Of a stretch of 64,000 bases of DNA, positions 12,037 through 23,775 are shown piece after piece. The stretch is taken from assembly GCA_949592205.1 (NCBI GenBank), contig CATIUR010000004.1:83427337-83491336 (forward strand). The letters are read 5' to 3'. Both the position numbers and the translations under genes were made by a program. The notes below the pieces were generated by a model. It searched no databases and had not been told where the DNA came from. It worked only from the letters and a program-made list of their open reading frames with translations. Origin of the DNA: Helichrysum umbraculigerum (Eukaryota > Streptophyta > Magnoliopsida > Asterales > Asteraceae). How positions within the stretch are numbered: position 1 is the stretch's first letter; every line of letters begins with the position of its first letter.

Positions 12037-14240
12037 TGTAACACCCCTATCTTACAAATCATACAAAATGATATCAAAAGGAACTTAAAATTTCAAAAAG
12101 GTATTATTCTTATTCAATGGCAAAATAAAGTCAAGCCAAAGTCAACCGAAATATTCAAAAAGGTACTAACAAACCAAAATAAAGTACTACAGCTTTAAAA
12201 ACTCTAAGGAAAAGATGCCAAGTCCAATTCATTCTACACTCTTCCCTCATTCCCAATGCCCACTTGATCACCTGTCATATAGGAAAAGAAAACAAAAAGG
12301 AATACGACTGAGCCAAAGCCCAGTGAGCGGATATAACAAAGACACGAGTATAGTATGAAATGCAAAGACTAATTTCAAACACAGATTCATTTTTTAAAAA
12401 AACTTATTTCGAAGCAAGGTATATAATTCCTCAATACCTAAAATATTATATCAAAGTGTTACCAACATATATCAACATGTTATAAAGTCAAATTTCATAA
12501 AGTAATGCACTAAGAGTGAGCAAATAAATAACAAAGTATCAAATGTAATCATAGGGTAGCTACTCCACTAATCATCCATTTATGTGCCAAACGTTTCATA
12601 TGACACTACGATAAACGTCCACCACCAAACAAAACAAAATAGCTAGGACCGATCCATACGCCTCCTATAATAATGTAACAATAAAGAGCTCGTACCAACT
12701 AACGGGTAATCAAAAGAAGACGCCATATATACAACAAAATACACCGCTACGGTCGATGCCACATTATCGGTGTCACAATAATAACGACACTCGGATACTT
12801 GAAAAGAACTAAAAACCGGTTTGAAATCTGAATTTTTAGGTTTTACGTTTTGACTTAAAAACCAAGTCTCCGACCATCCAATTTTCACGAAAATTTAACC
12901 GAGTCATCATAACTCATAATCTGTTATTGTATCAAATTTTTAGGGCCAACGGATACTCGAGCGACATAAACGAGTGTACGCATCGGGGGACATTCGTACG
13001 AATCACCATTTACAATGTAACACCCAAACGCACCTCTTTCGGGACTGTTTTTGGATCGGGTTTCGAGAGACGGTTTTGACACAATTACAGAGAAAAATAT
13101 TATGATTTCCAAATCCACAAATGTGATAAGCAAATTCGTTAGTACATTAATATTGAGGGAAATCATAACACACTTCAAAGACTAACAAACAAACAAATAA
13201 AATTTCAATAAGCATGTCATACCAATAATGTTTATACACAATTCAAACAAAGTTTTGAGAGGAAATTTTAGAGAAATGATCCTAGTTCCACCTAGAATAT
13301 CCGTACCTTATTGCCGATCACAACAATAGCAAAAATGAAAGAACCACCAAAGGAATGCGATCACCGAACCGAATCTAATAAATACAAAACGTATGAGCAC
13401 AAAACACATTCAAATAGGGAGTATCTAATATCCTTTATTTACTGAGATTAATATATTATTTCCATATGTTTACTCATATTATTCCAAAGCTAAGAGTGTG
13501 ATTAAAAACCCATCCCTTTTCTTGTATTTTGATCACCAAAAATATGAAATGTTAAACTTAGTTAAGACATGATTTTTATGTGGTTTCATTTCAGAATTTT
13601 TGAGTTTGTAAAATGATAATATAGTCTTAAGAATGTGGAACAAAAGATAGAAACATTACCTTAACACTTGGACACTAAAACAACCTTGTTTTTCCACCAA
13701 AATGCATCAAAGACTTAGGAAATTAGAAAGAAGATGATGGCAGAATATTTGGGCTAGAAAATGATGGGAGAGAGGGAGAAAACTCAAGAATATCATAAGA
13801 TTAAGTGTAGTGGATAGTCTCATGTTAATGTGTCATTAGTTTAGAGATAAATGGTGATTAATTTTGTAAGTAAATGGTGATTAACTCTACTTATGAGTAA
13901 GTTACAACCATATGGTATCCAAGGGTTTTCTTATTAATCTAGACATGTTTTAGATGCAAAGTTAATAATACATTGTATCTAGTTATTTAGACTTTAAGCA
14001 TATGGTCAAAAAAGAATCCAATGTTGAAAGTTATAGACTTTAAAATAAATTTACTAAATAGTTATGGTTTAAGAATTCATTAATCATGTGATAATTTAAT
14101 TAGTATTTAATTATGTTAACCTTAATTATTTAACAACTTAGGATAAAATATAACTAGTTATTTATTAATGATTACCCTCCCCAATTCATATGTTTTACAA
14201 ATTCTCAATTTTATAGTGTTTAATTTTATTGGATATTACA
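12037..14240 (-). mobile_element. TEK-1 5' LTR
   Basis: 2204 bp. On the minus strand the order is TGTAATATCC start, pyrimidine-rich leader (13800-13690), a donor-like AAG|GTAATG (exon end 13660) and an acceptor-like pyrimidine tract ending GACAG|GTGATC (exon start 12271). That predicts a 1388-nt intron inside the LTR. Relative to the 3' LTR it lacks about 175 bp at 12779/12780, with only a few bases of homology at the join. Confidence 0.9.
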
Positions 14241-14245
14241 ATTTT

Positions 14246-14787
14246 CTTCGGAAAAATACGACACTTAGGTTTTGAAATAGTAGAACAATTTAGGCATATT
14301 TGGATATATGGTAATGGCTAAAATCGTGACAAAAAGAAAGGAACTTCCCTAAGGTAGAGACGGGGAGATGTGTTTAAAGAAAGAAGTGGCGATCTGTAGG
14401 TGATTGAAGTTTCTTGGCTGATTCCATGCAGAAAGCAGTTTCTTCGTGAACGATTGGCATCTCCTTTCCTCAATTCTCATTTGCACAAACACATTTCACT
14501 TATTCTAGCTAAGAAAAACAGAGATTAAAACATAATAAGTAAACTAAATAACTGATAAACTAAATACTAAAAATAAAGAAACTAAGCAGACTGTGTCTGA
14601 TAGTTCATGTCCCAAAAATATAACAAAATAAAGTTCCACAACCACAAAGCAAGTCAAAAGTATGGATAAGAGGAAATAGTAAGTATGTAGATATGGGTGC
14701 ACAGATCTAGGGTGCTGGAGAGCCCTGATCAAAGTCCTGAACAGATGGCTGAACCGGTGGAGGAACTGAGGAAGGTCCGGCAACTGA
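14246..14787 (-). mobile_element. ATH-1 non-coding region downstream of the env-like ORF
   Basis: AT-rich sequence between the env-like stop and the TEK-1 insertion point. A minus-strand frame of 84 codons near 14544-14798 is leucine-rich but has no family resemblance I recognise and overlaps the env-like ORF end, so I do not call it a gene. Confidence 0.5.
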
Positions 14788-16500
14788 CTACTGACCACTG
14801 GAGACTCTCTGCTCCTCTGACCTCACCTGCCTATACTGCATCAATACATCTCTAAGGGAGCAGGCAGGTAACTTCATCGGATCCTCTAAGGCCAACTGTC
14901 GAAAGTCCTCAAAAGTCATCCCCTCGTTCTCAATCTTGGTCCTGTAAATATGCTTAAGCATATCCTCTGTAGGAAGCTCATCATAAGGTATAGAGTCTAA
15001 TGCCAACAACCCTGCAAACTCTGATAATGTGAAAGGATCAGTGTCTAAATGAACAACATCTGGTCGGTAGGAACCAACAGCCTCTCCTCCTGCGGACTGC
15101 TAAGAAGAACGGGCTCTACAGGTTGATGTAGTGGGATGTGGAAATGCAGCATCAACCGATAAACAGTGCTCAACCGACCGTATGGGTGGAATGGTAGTAG
15201 TAGGTGGTATGTGGGTAGTGTATGGTGGTATGGTAGTAGGTGGTGGAATGGTAGTGGATGGTGGCATGGTAGTGGATGGTTGAACTGGTGGTAGTGGCAC
15301 ACACTCGTACAGGAGCGACTCGGGAGCTGAAATACCTAAAGCCTTAGCTATAAGTGCCTGATGGGCGTTGTTGACAGCCAACACGTGCAAATTGAAGTAC
15401 TGGGTCATGGGAGTGACTGGATCTGTATGACGTATCTGAGCTCGGGGACCTGATGTCCCAACCCCAGCATCCCTGACTGGTGTCTTGGTACTCCTAGGCA
15501 CAGCCAGTACTCTATCCACTCTATCAGTAATTGGAGTCTCTACATCCTCCTCTCTGACCCTTTTCCTGGTCATGAAACATCCTGGGATAAGCTGCTGAGT
15601 GTCTTTCCAGTAACACTGCCTCTCAGAATCCTCAGTAATCAGCTGGATCTGCTTGCAGTAATCCAAGTCACGAGGTAATGAAGTGGAAGACACTCTATAC
15701 TCGTCCTCATGACTCTTTTTCAAGAGTCGCATCCCTCTCAATAATCTAGTAATGAAGGCTCCCATAAACACATGCTTCGTCAGGTCCAAGTTCTTCTCCT
15801 TCACCATCCTCTCAGCAATAATGCAAGCCACATTGATATTCTGGCGGCTCATGATATCATCAATAATATGTAACTCATCCCCATTTATCGGCCCGGTCTC
15901 CTTCTTTCCCATAATAGATGTTACAATAAGCTTGTGTAGGAGACATAACTGAGGTAGAATCAGAGCCGAGGACTTGGCACCACAAGTATAGTGAGTGCCC
16001 GTCAGCTCACTCCAAATGATCCTATGGTTCCTCTCAGGATGATGAGGAATCGTCTGATGACCATGTAGAAACAAATCTGAGCTAATCTGATCCACTGAAT
16101 ATAATCCCAAGTGCCTAGCCAAGCCAGAAATGGATACACTCTGGCTCTTCCCTCGGTATCTAAATGTTATCTTCTTGTCATCACCAATCTCTAACTCCGG
16201 GTCAAGCTCGAATGTCATCAAGAACTCAGTAACAACCTCGGGGTATATGGACTCACGAATGCTAAAAAGCTGGATCCAAGAGCTGAACTCATGTCCCTGA
16301 ACCTCGTATCCTATCGACCTCCTCAACCTATCTTCAATTCCATGTTTCCCCATATCTTCCCAAAGTATGTACCTATTACTCCCAAATGCCCTCTTTAACC
16401 ATTTCCTGATCAAAGCCTTTCCTTGTGTAGTCGTGGCCAAATAAGCAAGCATCAGTGGAATCGGGTCCACCTGTTCAAGAAAAACAAGGGAACAAGTCAT
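14788..16500 (-). pseudogene. ATH-1 env-like ORF (Athila ORF-1 type), one internal stop
   Basis: About 570 codons in one frame, interrupted only by a stop at 15100-15102. The segment YPEVVTEFLMTFELDPELE...ITFRYRGKSQSVSISGLARHLG resembles the plant Athila ORF-1/putative transposon protein family often called env-like. The C-terminal third is Pro/Thr-rich (repeated TTIPP) followed by an acidic helical tail. I see no clear signal peptide or membrane segment, so a true envelope role is not supported here. An acceptor-like tract ending CAG|GTGGAC (exon start 16470) lies just inside the ORF. If it is used, the first in-frame ATG is 16452. Function is unknown. Confidence 0.75.
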
Positions 16501-17358
16501 ATCAAAACAAATAGGATTAACTAATGGTTATCTTGAATCTTTAGAAAAAAATTCGAAATGTAGGCTTTAGATTTTGCAATTATCCCATTAGTTTTCTATG
16601 ATTTCACCTAAAACCGCAATCAACAATTTGCAATCCAACCAAATAAACAAAATCACAACTTTCCTATTTTCTAAGCTCACTAAAGGATGAATATTTCTAA
16701 ACATGCTAAGTAATCAAATAATCAAGCAAGCATCATGATCATAAAGTATATAATTGCCTTACTTTCATTTAAAATAAGAAAGAAAAGCGATTCTATTTAT
16801 TATCCATCATTTTGGTAAAGCATAAGACTTTTAATTAGAGGATGATTAATTTAAAATTTCACTATCTTTATTGATTAAATAAGTGCTACTTCAAATATTA
16901 TTAATTGCATTTTTATGAAACAAATTACATCAACTTTAAATACCATTTAAAGATAAATACTTTTAATTAAAATAACGGTTTTTAAGCAATCTTGCATTAA
17001 AAGCCTTACTTTAATTCATAAACATGCAATTAATCAATCCTCTAAACCTTAACAATTAATTACTTATGTAAACTAATCATTTTAAGCTCAAATAAATCAC
17101 CGAAAAGTCAATCATAAGCAAATAATCATCAAAAAGTCAACTAATGCATAAACCCTTGCAAAAAGTCAACACTCAAAATCAAAACATCAAATTAAACCAT
17201 GGATTCACCAAATTACTTTCACAAACATGTTTCTAATCAAGAATACAACACTTTGCAAGCAAAAAGCATGAAACTTGATGATCAAAATCAAAGATCTAAG
17301 CATAAACCCTAAGTTTATAAAAAATATTCAAAATAATGATTTTGGGTTAGAATCATAC
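16471..17358 (-). other. Candidate 5' leader intron of the env-like ORF
   Basis: On the minus strand a donor-like G|GTATGA lies at 17358 and an acceptor-like TTTTTCTTGAACAG ends at 16471, giving an 888-nt, strongly AT-rich interval without long ORFs. No ATG is seen in the putative first exon, so it would be an untranslated leader. Both boundaries are predictions from consensus. Confidence 0.45.
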
Positions 17359-17660
17359 CCTAATCTGGATGTAGAAGTGATCTAAATGCAAAAGAGATGA
17401 AAAGATGGAAGATTTGAAGCTTGATTTCAAGAAAAATGATGGAAAAATGGAAGCTTGGTGATGGTGATGGTGGCTACGGTTTTGGGGAAGAAGAAGGAGG
17501 AAGAAAAAGTTGATTTTTACTTTATGTGAAAAGTGGTGGAAGCTTCTTTTGCTTTATGCATTTTTAGATTGCATTTTTAATTTAAATGCGAACGAAAGGA
17601 AACATATACTTGGGTTTTTAAATTTAAAATATTTTTTATGAAAATTGTCCAAGATACGTA
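17359..17660 (-). promoter_or_regulatory. Promoter and leader-like segment upstream of env-like ORF
   Basis: Read on the minus strand: an A/T-rich stretch with AAGTATATG near 17610, then a leader rich in CTTCTTC and CCACCATCACC, ending at the donor-like site. This is the layout of an ordinary plant gene 5' end, placed inside a retroelement between the X fragment and the env-like ORF. An internal promoter is inference. Confidence 0.4.
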
Positions 17661-17985
17661 CGAGACTTTCGTATTTAAATTCGTATATTAAAAACGTAAC
17701 ATTAATTCGCGTGCAAAAACATTTGCGTTTTTAAATACGTTTTATTAAATCTTTTTATGTTCTTTAAAATTAAAACCAATCAAAATAAATTTTCCAAAAT
17801 TTAAAATAAAACTTTGTCAAATTTTTGAAAGCTTTGGACTGTTTGCGAAAATTCGTTTTTAAAAAACTCACGCGTTTAAAACTTTAAAGAAAGTTTTCTT
17901 AGTTTTTTATAAAAGTAAATTAAAAGAAAATTTTAAAAAATATTTTTGTCCTAATTAACAAAATATTCAAACCTATTTACATTAG
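17661..17985. other. AT-rich spacer in ATH-1
   Basis: No ORF, repeat or motif that I can support. It is very A/T-rich with runs of T and A and separates the X-domain fragment from the promoter-like segment. Confidence 0.5.
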
Positions 17986-17989
17986 ACCA

Positions 17990-18570
17990 TCACCATTTAT
18001 CTGTCAGTGCTTGTGACGGCACTTTCAGATAAGCCTGAAACATGCGAGAAAGTGTGGCGAATAACGAACGTTCCTTGAAGCGCTTTAATGATACTATGAA
18101 TTAGGTCAGCGGGATTTATATAATAACGCTCAAATTCTCATAAGAATTCTTTTTCTTCTTGATCTAATGCTAGTAACGCATCAATGAATTGGTTAAATGC
18201 TCGTCTTACCTTCCTCGGGTTTGAAATACCATCCCTGAATCATGTATCTATAAAACATAGATCAAAGAGTAATTCTCCGATGACATGCTGAAATTCCTTT
18301 TCTTCCTCTGAATCAGGGTTTCCAGTAGTAGAGTGAACCACTTGTGAAATCTCTCTGATGTAGATCCTTTGTTGCTCAGTGAAAGGGAATTTAGATGTTA
18401 GTAACAACTGAGTAAGCTTAACATGGATTTCTTTTCTCTTTTGGAAGAAAGCAGAATCCATGGCTTACTCAGTAGAATCAGGGAAAATTGATCTCAGTTC
18501 ATTAATCAGATAAGTAGCAGGATCAACAAAGAATAGTTTAACACATGGAATCAAAGTATATGTGATAGGG
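17990..18570 (-). pseudogene. ATH-1 fragment of unknown helical X domain
   Basis: Unknown function. The minus-strand frame from 18570 to about 17990 has several stops but a continuous helical, charged character. The stretch KLTQLLLTSKFPFTEQQ...IREISQVVHSTTGNP aligns by eye with ATH-3 residues KLINIFKDSNFLFTLRQ...IRSLCQSVTTFGGDP. So two independent Athila-like elements carry the same domain. The fragment is cut at 18570 by the ATH-3 LTR, and its N-terminal part lies beyond the far end of ATH-3. Confidence 0.6.
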
Positions 18571-20910
18571 TGATAACACGCAAAAAGTCAAGTTTTTGTG
18601 CATTATTATCTCACCTTTTTACACAAAATTTCACAATGAAGGCTAAAATATAGACGATGCTTCAAGAATCAACCAAAAAGGCCTAAAAACGAATAAAATA
18701 GAGCACAAACGATCTTAAGCATTCTCGTTCACGTGTTTTAGCACTTTTTGAGTTCCGCTTGGAATTATGACATCTAACCTATGTCATTTTCTTCCTTAGG
18801 AAATTACGAAACCGTGGATATAAAGAACGCTCAAAACGGACAACCGACGAAGAAGTTACGCCCAAACGAAGAATCAAGGCAACCGAAGACCAACGATATG
18901 GGAGAGCCAAGCCGTATACAGCCAAGATCAGACCGTATACGGCTTGTCCCAATCGTATACGGCCAAGGTCCAGCCGTATACGGCCAATCTCACCCGTATA
19001 CGGCCTGGTCCCTCCCGAATACAGCCAATCTCACCCGTATATGGCCTGGTCCCTCCCGAATACGGCCAATCTCTCCCGTATACGGCCAATCTCTCCCGTA
19101 TTCAATGTTTTGCCCGTACAAGGTTGGATTTTGATACGGTTGGGAAATACGGCTCAGATTTTGAAGGAAGGAATACTGCTGCGGAATACGGCTGAGCAAC
19201 TAGTATATATATGGGATCATTTCACCTCATTTCAAACACATTCTCATTCTTCACCAACTCACTCTCTCACTACTCTCTCTCTAGATTAGATTTTTATAGT
19301 TTTCGTAGTTAGTGGCTAGTTAGTCTCCGGTTAATACTTAATCGGGCTACTGGAGGGGTAATATTGTAATATCGCTTGGAGGATACTCGAAGTTCTGCTT
19401 GTATACTTTTCAAGTTATATACAGCTACGCTCTTTTCACGGTTCTATCTATCCTTTATCTTATTAATTAAAATGTGTGCCATTGTTATTTTGTTTATGCT
19501 AGATTTAGGATTTGCCATGATTAGCGAGTAGTTATATTGCGTGTTTGTTGTGATGTAGTTAGCCGTATTAGTTGGGATGATGTCATTATGAAACAACGGA
19601 AGTAACGTTATACGACTTTCATTTGTATAGCGCCGGAAACATCACTAATGTGTGGAGTACGGAACGTGGAAGCTATGAAAGTCGTGGGCACAATCTGTTG
19701 TGGAATAATGTCCCAAACTATTTTATAAATGAAAACTCGGTGCTTTGATTAACTTTCTATCTGTGATTATAAACCTCACTTTAACCTAACGCCTTTCGAC
19801 CAATGAAGGTGATTAAAACCTTTTTACTAAGACGTAACTAACCTTAAGTGAAGGTAATTAATTATCTGTGTTTGAAATAAACATGGTCTGGTTTTAAACC
19901 TGTGGAAATACCGTTTTCAATCAAAGTAGTGTACACAGTACATAAACTAGGGATTTATTGGGACTTTAAAGTAAGGGCTGGTTTATATCATAGATGGATA
20001 ATTCCTGAACTTTAATACAAACTTAGCTTATAAGTCCAGAGTGACCATTGTGTAATAAAGCAACGTATATACCCTAAACCGACTGAATACATGGTATATC
20101 GGTGGAAGCACCACTGGTGTAGTACAACGTGGAAGTCATAAAAAAGCCGTTGGAACTATACTTTGTGAATTACCGGTTATTACAACCTCTGGACTTTACA
20201 AACCCATCGATAGAAAGTAATCAAGCACCAAACCAAGTCTTATACTTAAATGTTTTATTCAATTGAGTATCTCTGTGGAGTTAAGCACGGTCGGACATCA
20301 AGTTAGTTTGCTGCCTAATTCATGCACCCAGGATATCCAATCCAAAAAGGGTCACTGTGCCGTAACAGGACAGTGTTGTGGGCTGGGCAACCTACTCCGA
20401 TCAGAATCACGATAGCCTAGTTACTCAGTGACATACTGATTGAGAAATCGATCAGTAGGGAGCTAGTGCTTATCCCACATATACTCGAAACAAATAAAAT
20501 ACAAATCTTTAGAGATGTTTTCATAATCTAAATTAAACATCATCCCAACATTCGGCTAACGAACTCGCAACAAACACCCCCTCTATCCTGACTGCTATCT
20601 CGTTTATTTTATCTGGTTTTTAGTATTTCTTATTAGTTTAATCATAAAAACAAAACCAAACCACTTCCAACTACTTTAAAAACTCCCTCACTAAGTTAGA
20701 AACAGACATCCCAGACTACTCAGATTCACAATACAGTTGGTTTTGAAGAACGACCCTAGGTCATACTCGCTGCTATATAACCCTTAGGCCACATAGCACT
20801 AGTAACACTTAGGCCCCAGCATTTATAAATATTAAAACTCCCACGGGTGCCGCCGCTGACGGACGGTCCGACGATAGGGTAATTCCCGATCGACCCTTGG
20901 CGGCGCATCA
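18571..20910 (+). mobile_element. ATH-3 5' LTR (Athila type)
   Basis: It begins TGATAACACGCAAAAAGTC and ends GGCGGCGCATCA. U3 carries the CCGTATACGG array (about 18912-19190), then TATATATAT (19204-19212) and a CT-rich leader to about 19285. The rest is R/U5-like non-coding DNA. Two diverged copies of one block (about 19590-19700 and 20050-20165, each with a GGAA-CACCACTGGTG-like centre) are visible. No 3' LTR partner is in the window. Small frames inside it follow the palindromes and are not genes. Confidence 0.85.
18910..19212 (+). promoter_or_regulatory. ATH-3 U3: CCGTATACGGCC array and TATA box
   Basis: At least nine copies of the 10-12 bp palindrome or close variants (CCGTATACGGCC, CCGAATACGGCC, CCGAATACAGCC) stand at 15-35 bp spacing, followed by TATATATAT at 19204. 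ATH-2 has the homologous array at the same distance from its TATA box, so the block has been kept while the flanks diverged. Confidence 0.65.
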
Positions 20911-20916
20911 AGTTTT

Positions 20917-20934
20917 TGGCGCCGCTGCCGGGGA
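20917..20934 (+). other. ATH-3 primer binding site
   Basis: TGGCGCCGCTGCCGGGGA follows the LTR end after six bases (AGTTTT). This is the primer-site type shared by Athila and related plant Ty3 elements, and differs from the iMet site of TEK-1 and TEK-2. Confidence 0.88.
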
Positions 20935-20962
20935 ATCAACTGTAAGATTCAGAGGCGTCCAG

Positions 20963-22691
20963 ATGGACTTTCTTCTTAGTGAACCCTTAGGATGGCTTTC
21001 TCTTCTTAAACCCCTAAAAATTCTTTCAACCCTTCCTTTCCCTTATCCCGAAGATGACGTCTTACCCATTCGGCAAGAAAAGTCATCACCTTCCCACAAT
21101 CCTACAACCACTGCACGCGTCACTCTCGCCGATAACACCAAACCCTCGATAAAAGGTCGAGGAGGACCCATTCACTACCCGGAGATTGACAGAGAATCAT
21201 TCGAACTTAAGTACGATGTAGTACAGTTAATTGAGACACGCTGCCAATTCCACGGACTGCCGGACAATGACCCCAACTCCCACCTCAACAAATTTCCTTC
21301 CTTATCCGACTCTTGCAAGGAAAAGGGGTTGAGCAAGATATAACCCACTTATATCTGTTCCCCTATTCTCTTGCTCTTCACGCAAAAACTTGGTTTGAGG
21401 GATTAGACACCGGCTCTATCACCTCATGGGCGGAAATGGAAACTAAGTTCTTAGCCAAGTAATTTCCCCCATTCAAACAAACCAAGCTGAGGAAAGATAT
21501 CATGAACTTCCAACAGTCTCGTGATGAGTCAATCTTCAATGTGTGGGAGAGATTTAAGAGTTTGCTCAAGAAATGTCCTAACCACCAAATCAAACGATCT
21601 ACCAGGTTGTGCACATTCTATCATGGTCTTGCACCCGATCACAAGACAATGCTAGACACCGCTGCTCGAGGCGACTTTATGCGTTTGACGAACGACGAAG
21701 CTTGGAATCTGATAGAGACAATGACCACGCATCACAATGATTGGACTGATGAGCACTCCTCATTATTGGCACCGCTTGCCTCCAATCCCATGCAAACTGA
21801 GGTGATCAATTCTCTTGTGGAACTTTTCGGAACACTAACCAAGGAAATAGGAATGCTGGAGAAGCCACCTCAACAGGTCTACCAAGTTCGCTCCTGCTTG
21901 AACTGTACCAATCCACAAGTTGAGTATGAAGACCGTGTTAATGGCAAAACCTACTATGACCAGTTCCGAACTCATCCACATCCACCTGATTGTACTCAAA
22001 TCTTTCCTGGACCAAACCAATACCCACCAAATCAACCATCCTACCCAATCCACCCACAACAACCTCAACTTGGTATTAACCAACCACACTTTCTCACTGA
22101 ACCTACACCTGAGAGGCAAATTACTAGTCCAGACGACACCCTCACACAAATCATCTGAATGATTACGGCTAGATAAGACCAGACTGATCTCATCTTAGGG
22201 GAGCAACTTACCTTACTACATAGTCTTGCAACCCAAGTAAGTCGACTAGCAGAACGTATCGATACTAGACCTCAGGGTAGTCTGCCTAGTAATACCTTTC
22301 AAGCCAACCAAGTAACCAACCAAGACTTCACGGTGGCACCGAGCCTACCTTCGGTTCCTTCTACGGTGAAGGAACAATCTCCTATCACACAGACAGTTGA
22401 GAAGAAGTCTACTCCGCCTCCTAAGAAAAAGGTGCGCATACCGTTTCCAGGATGTCTAAATCAGCATCTTGAAGCTTTCAATCCTAACGGTAAAAACTTA
22501 GACACAGTGTCTACGAAACCTCCCAGCCCCATATATTCTAAATATTTTAGGAGACTTGTGTCAACCAAGGAAAAGGTACCCGAAGTACCCGATGTCCCGC
22601 TGAATGCCGAATGTTCTGCTATCCTTCAAAATAGTCTGCCGGAAAAACTAGGATATACCGGACGTTTTACCCTTCCTTGTTCCATTAACCA
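20963..22691 (+). pseudogene. gag: ATH-3 gag and start of protease, broken by mutations and LTR-A
   Basis: Start chosen at ATG 20963, the first in-frame ATG after the PBS (MDFLLSEPLG). The Athila-type capsid core is recognisable: CQFHGLPDNDPNSHL, WERFKSLLKKCPNH and LCTFYHGLAPDHKTMLD. There is an apparent one-base deletion near 21325 in a G run, a TAA at 21460-21462, a TGA at 22156-22158 and a TAA about 15 bases later. After these the frame stays open through a Pro-rich linker to ECSAILQNSLPEKL, the usual run-in to the Athila protease. Solo LTR-A interrupts it at 22691. No CCHC knuckle is seen, as in other Athila Gags. Confidence 0.82.
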
Positions 22692-23443
22692 TGTAACACC
22701 CCCAAATTCGTTGAGCGGAAGCATTTAGTGTGAGTACGGGGGTGTCACAATAACAAAGCATGCATACGTATCAGAGCTTATGATTACAACAGAACATAAT
22801 ATATTAAGATGCCAAAAGTGTTAATTACATGTTTACGATTCATCAAATCGTATAAGTTAAAAGTAGTAAGTTTACAAAAGTAGATTTCTGAAATATGACT
22901 AAAACAATTCAGTTATACTAAAGAAATCCATATGTTTTTCCGAAAATTGGCATCCTAAAGCTTCACGGGTCGCCTAATTCTCCATGTGTTGGCGATTCTT
23001 ACATGCGCAGCTAATTCCCTGAAAAACATAGTAAAAGTCAACAACTAGGTTGAGTGAATTCACAGGTTTTATGTTTACAAGTTTAGTTGTGATAAACCAC
23101 TGTTGTTTATAACGTATCGTGGGAATGTCGCCCAAAAATAGTATTCGTAACACCAAATATGTTTTCAAATAGTTGTTTGTAGGAATGTTCGTATCCTATT
23201 AGTTGTAAGAAAAACAGTATCCTGTGTTCAAGTATGTTTTGTAGGATTATACGTATCCTAATCGTAGATGTGTTTCGTTGGGATATTGCCCAAAAATATA
23301 GTTCAAGTTATAGTAGGAATGTAAGTATCCTATTAGTTGTTCGTAGGTGTAACACTCCCCTAAGACCCGTATCTGGACCACGTACGGCAGTGTTACGATC
23401 CTAGTCGTTTGGTGGGTCCATGTTAGTAGGAAACCCATTGTTT

Positions 23444-23775
23444 TCAGTAGTGGTGCCCATGTCAAGTAGGGACTTTTGTATAGTATTGCCCATGTCAGGT
23501 AGGGACTTTTCAATAGTGTTGCCCATGTCAGGTAGGGACTTTTCAATAGTGTTGCCCATGTCAAGTAGGGACTTTTCAATAGTGTTGCCCATGTCAAGTA
23601 GGGACTTTTCAATAGTGTTGCCCATGTCAAGTAGGAACTTTTCAATAGTGTTGCCCATGTCAAGTAGGGACTTTTCAATAGTGTTGCCCATGTCAAGTAG
23701 GGACTTTTCAATAGTGTTGCCCATGTCAAGTAGGGACTTTTCAATAGTGTTGCCCATGTCAAGTAGGGACTTTTA
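23444..23775. repeat. 33-bp tandem array, 10 units
   Basis: The unit contains GCCCATGTCAAGTAGGGAC, TTTTCAATAGTGTT. Ten near-identical copies are present; because 33 is a multiple of 3 and the unit lacks stops, several frames are open on both strands, giving apparent 11-residue repeat proteins. I treat these as artefacts. The array lies between the AG|GTGAGT site and the LTR end. The duplicated copy at 31565-31914 has 11 units. Confidence 0.9.

Larger units (their letters stand above)
4778..14240 (-). mobile_element. TEK-1: complete minus-strand Tekay-like chromovirus with degraded ORFs
   Basis: The 9463 bp element is bounded by LTRs at 4778-7155 and 12037-14240 and flanked by the 5-bp TSD ATTTT (4773-4777, 14241-14245). 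Order on the minus strand is 5' LTR, tRNA-iMet PBS, gag, protease, RT, RNase H, integrase with chromodomain, 3' LTR. That order and the chromodomain place it among chromoviruses; long LTRs and the iMet PBS fit the Tekay clade. The LTRs differ by roughly 2 percent by eye plus one large deletion, so it is clearly older than TEK-2. Its leader from LTR to the gag ATG is only 184 nt and holds no extra ORF. Confidence 0.93.

Noticed and set aside
21835..22149. Minus-strand ORFs opposite ATH-3 gag
   Set aside because: Shadows of the plus-strand gag with no family resemblance.
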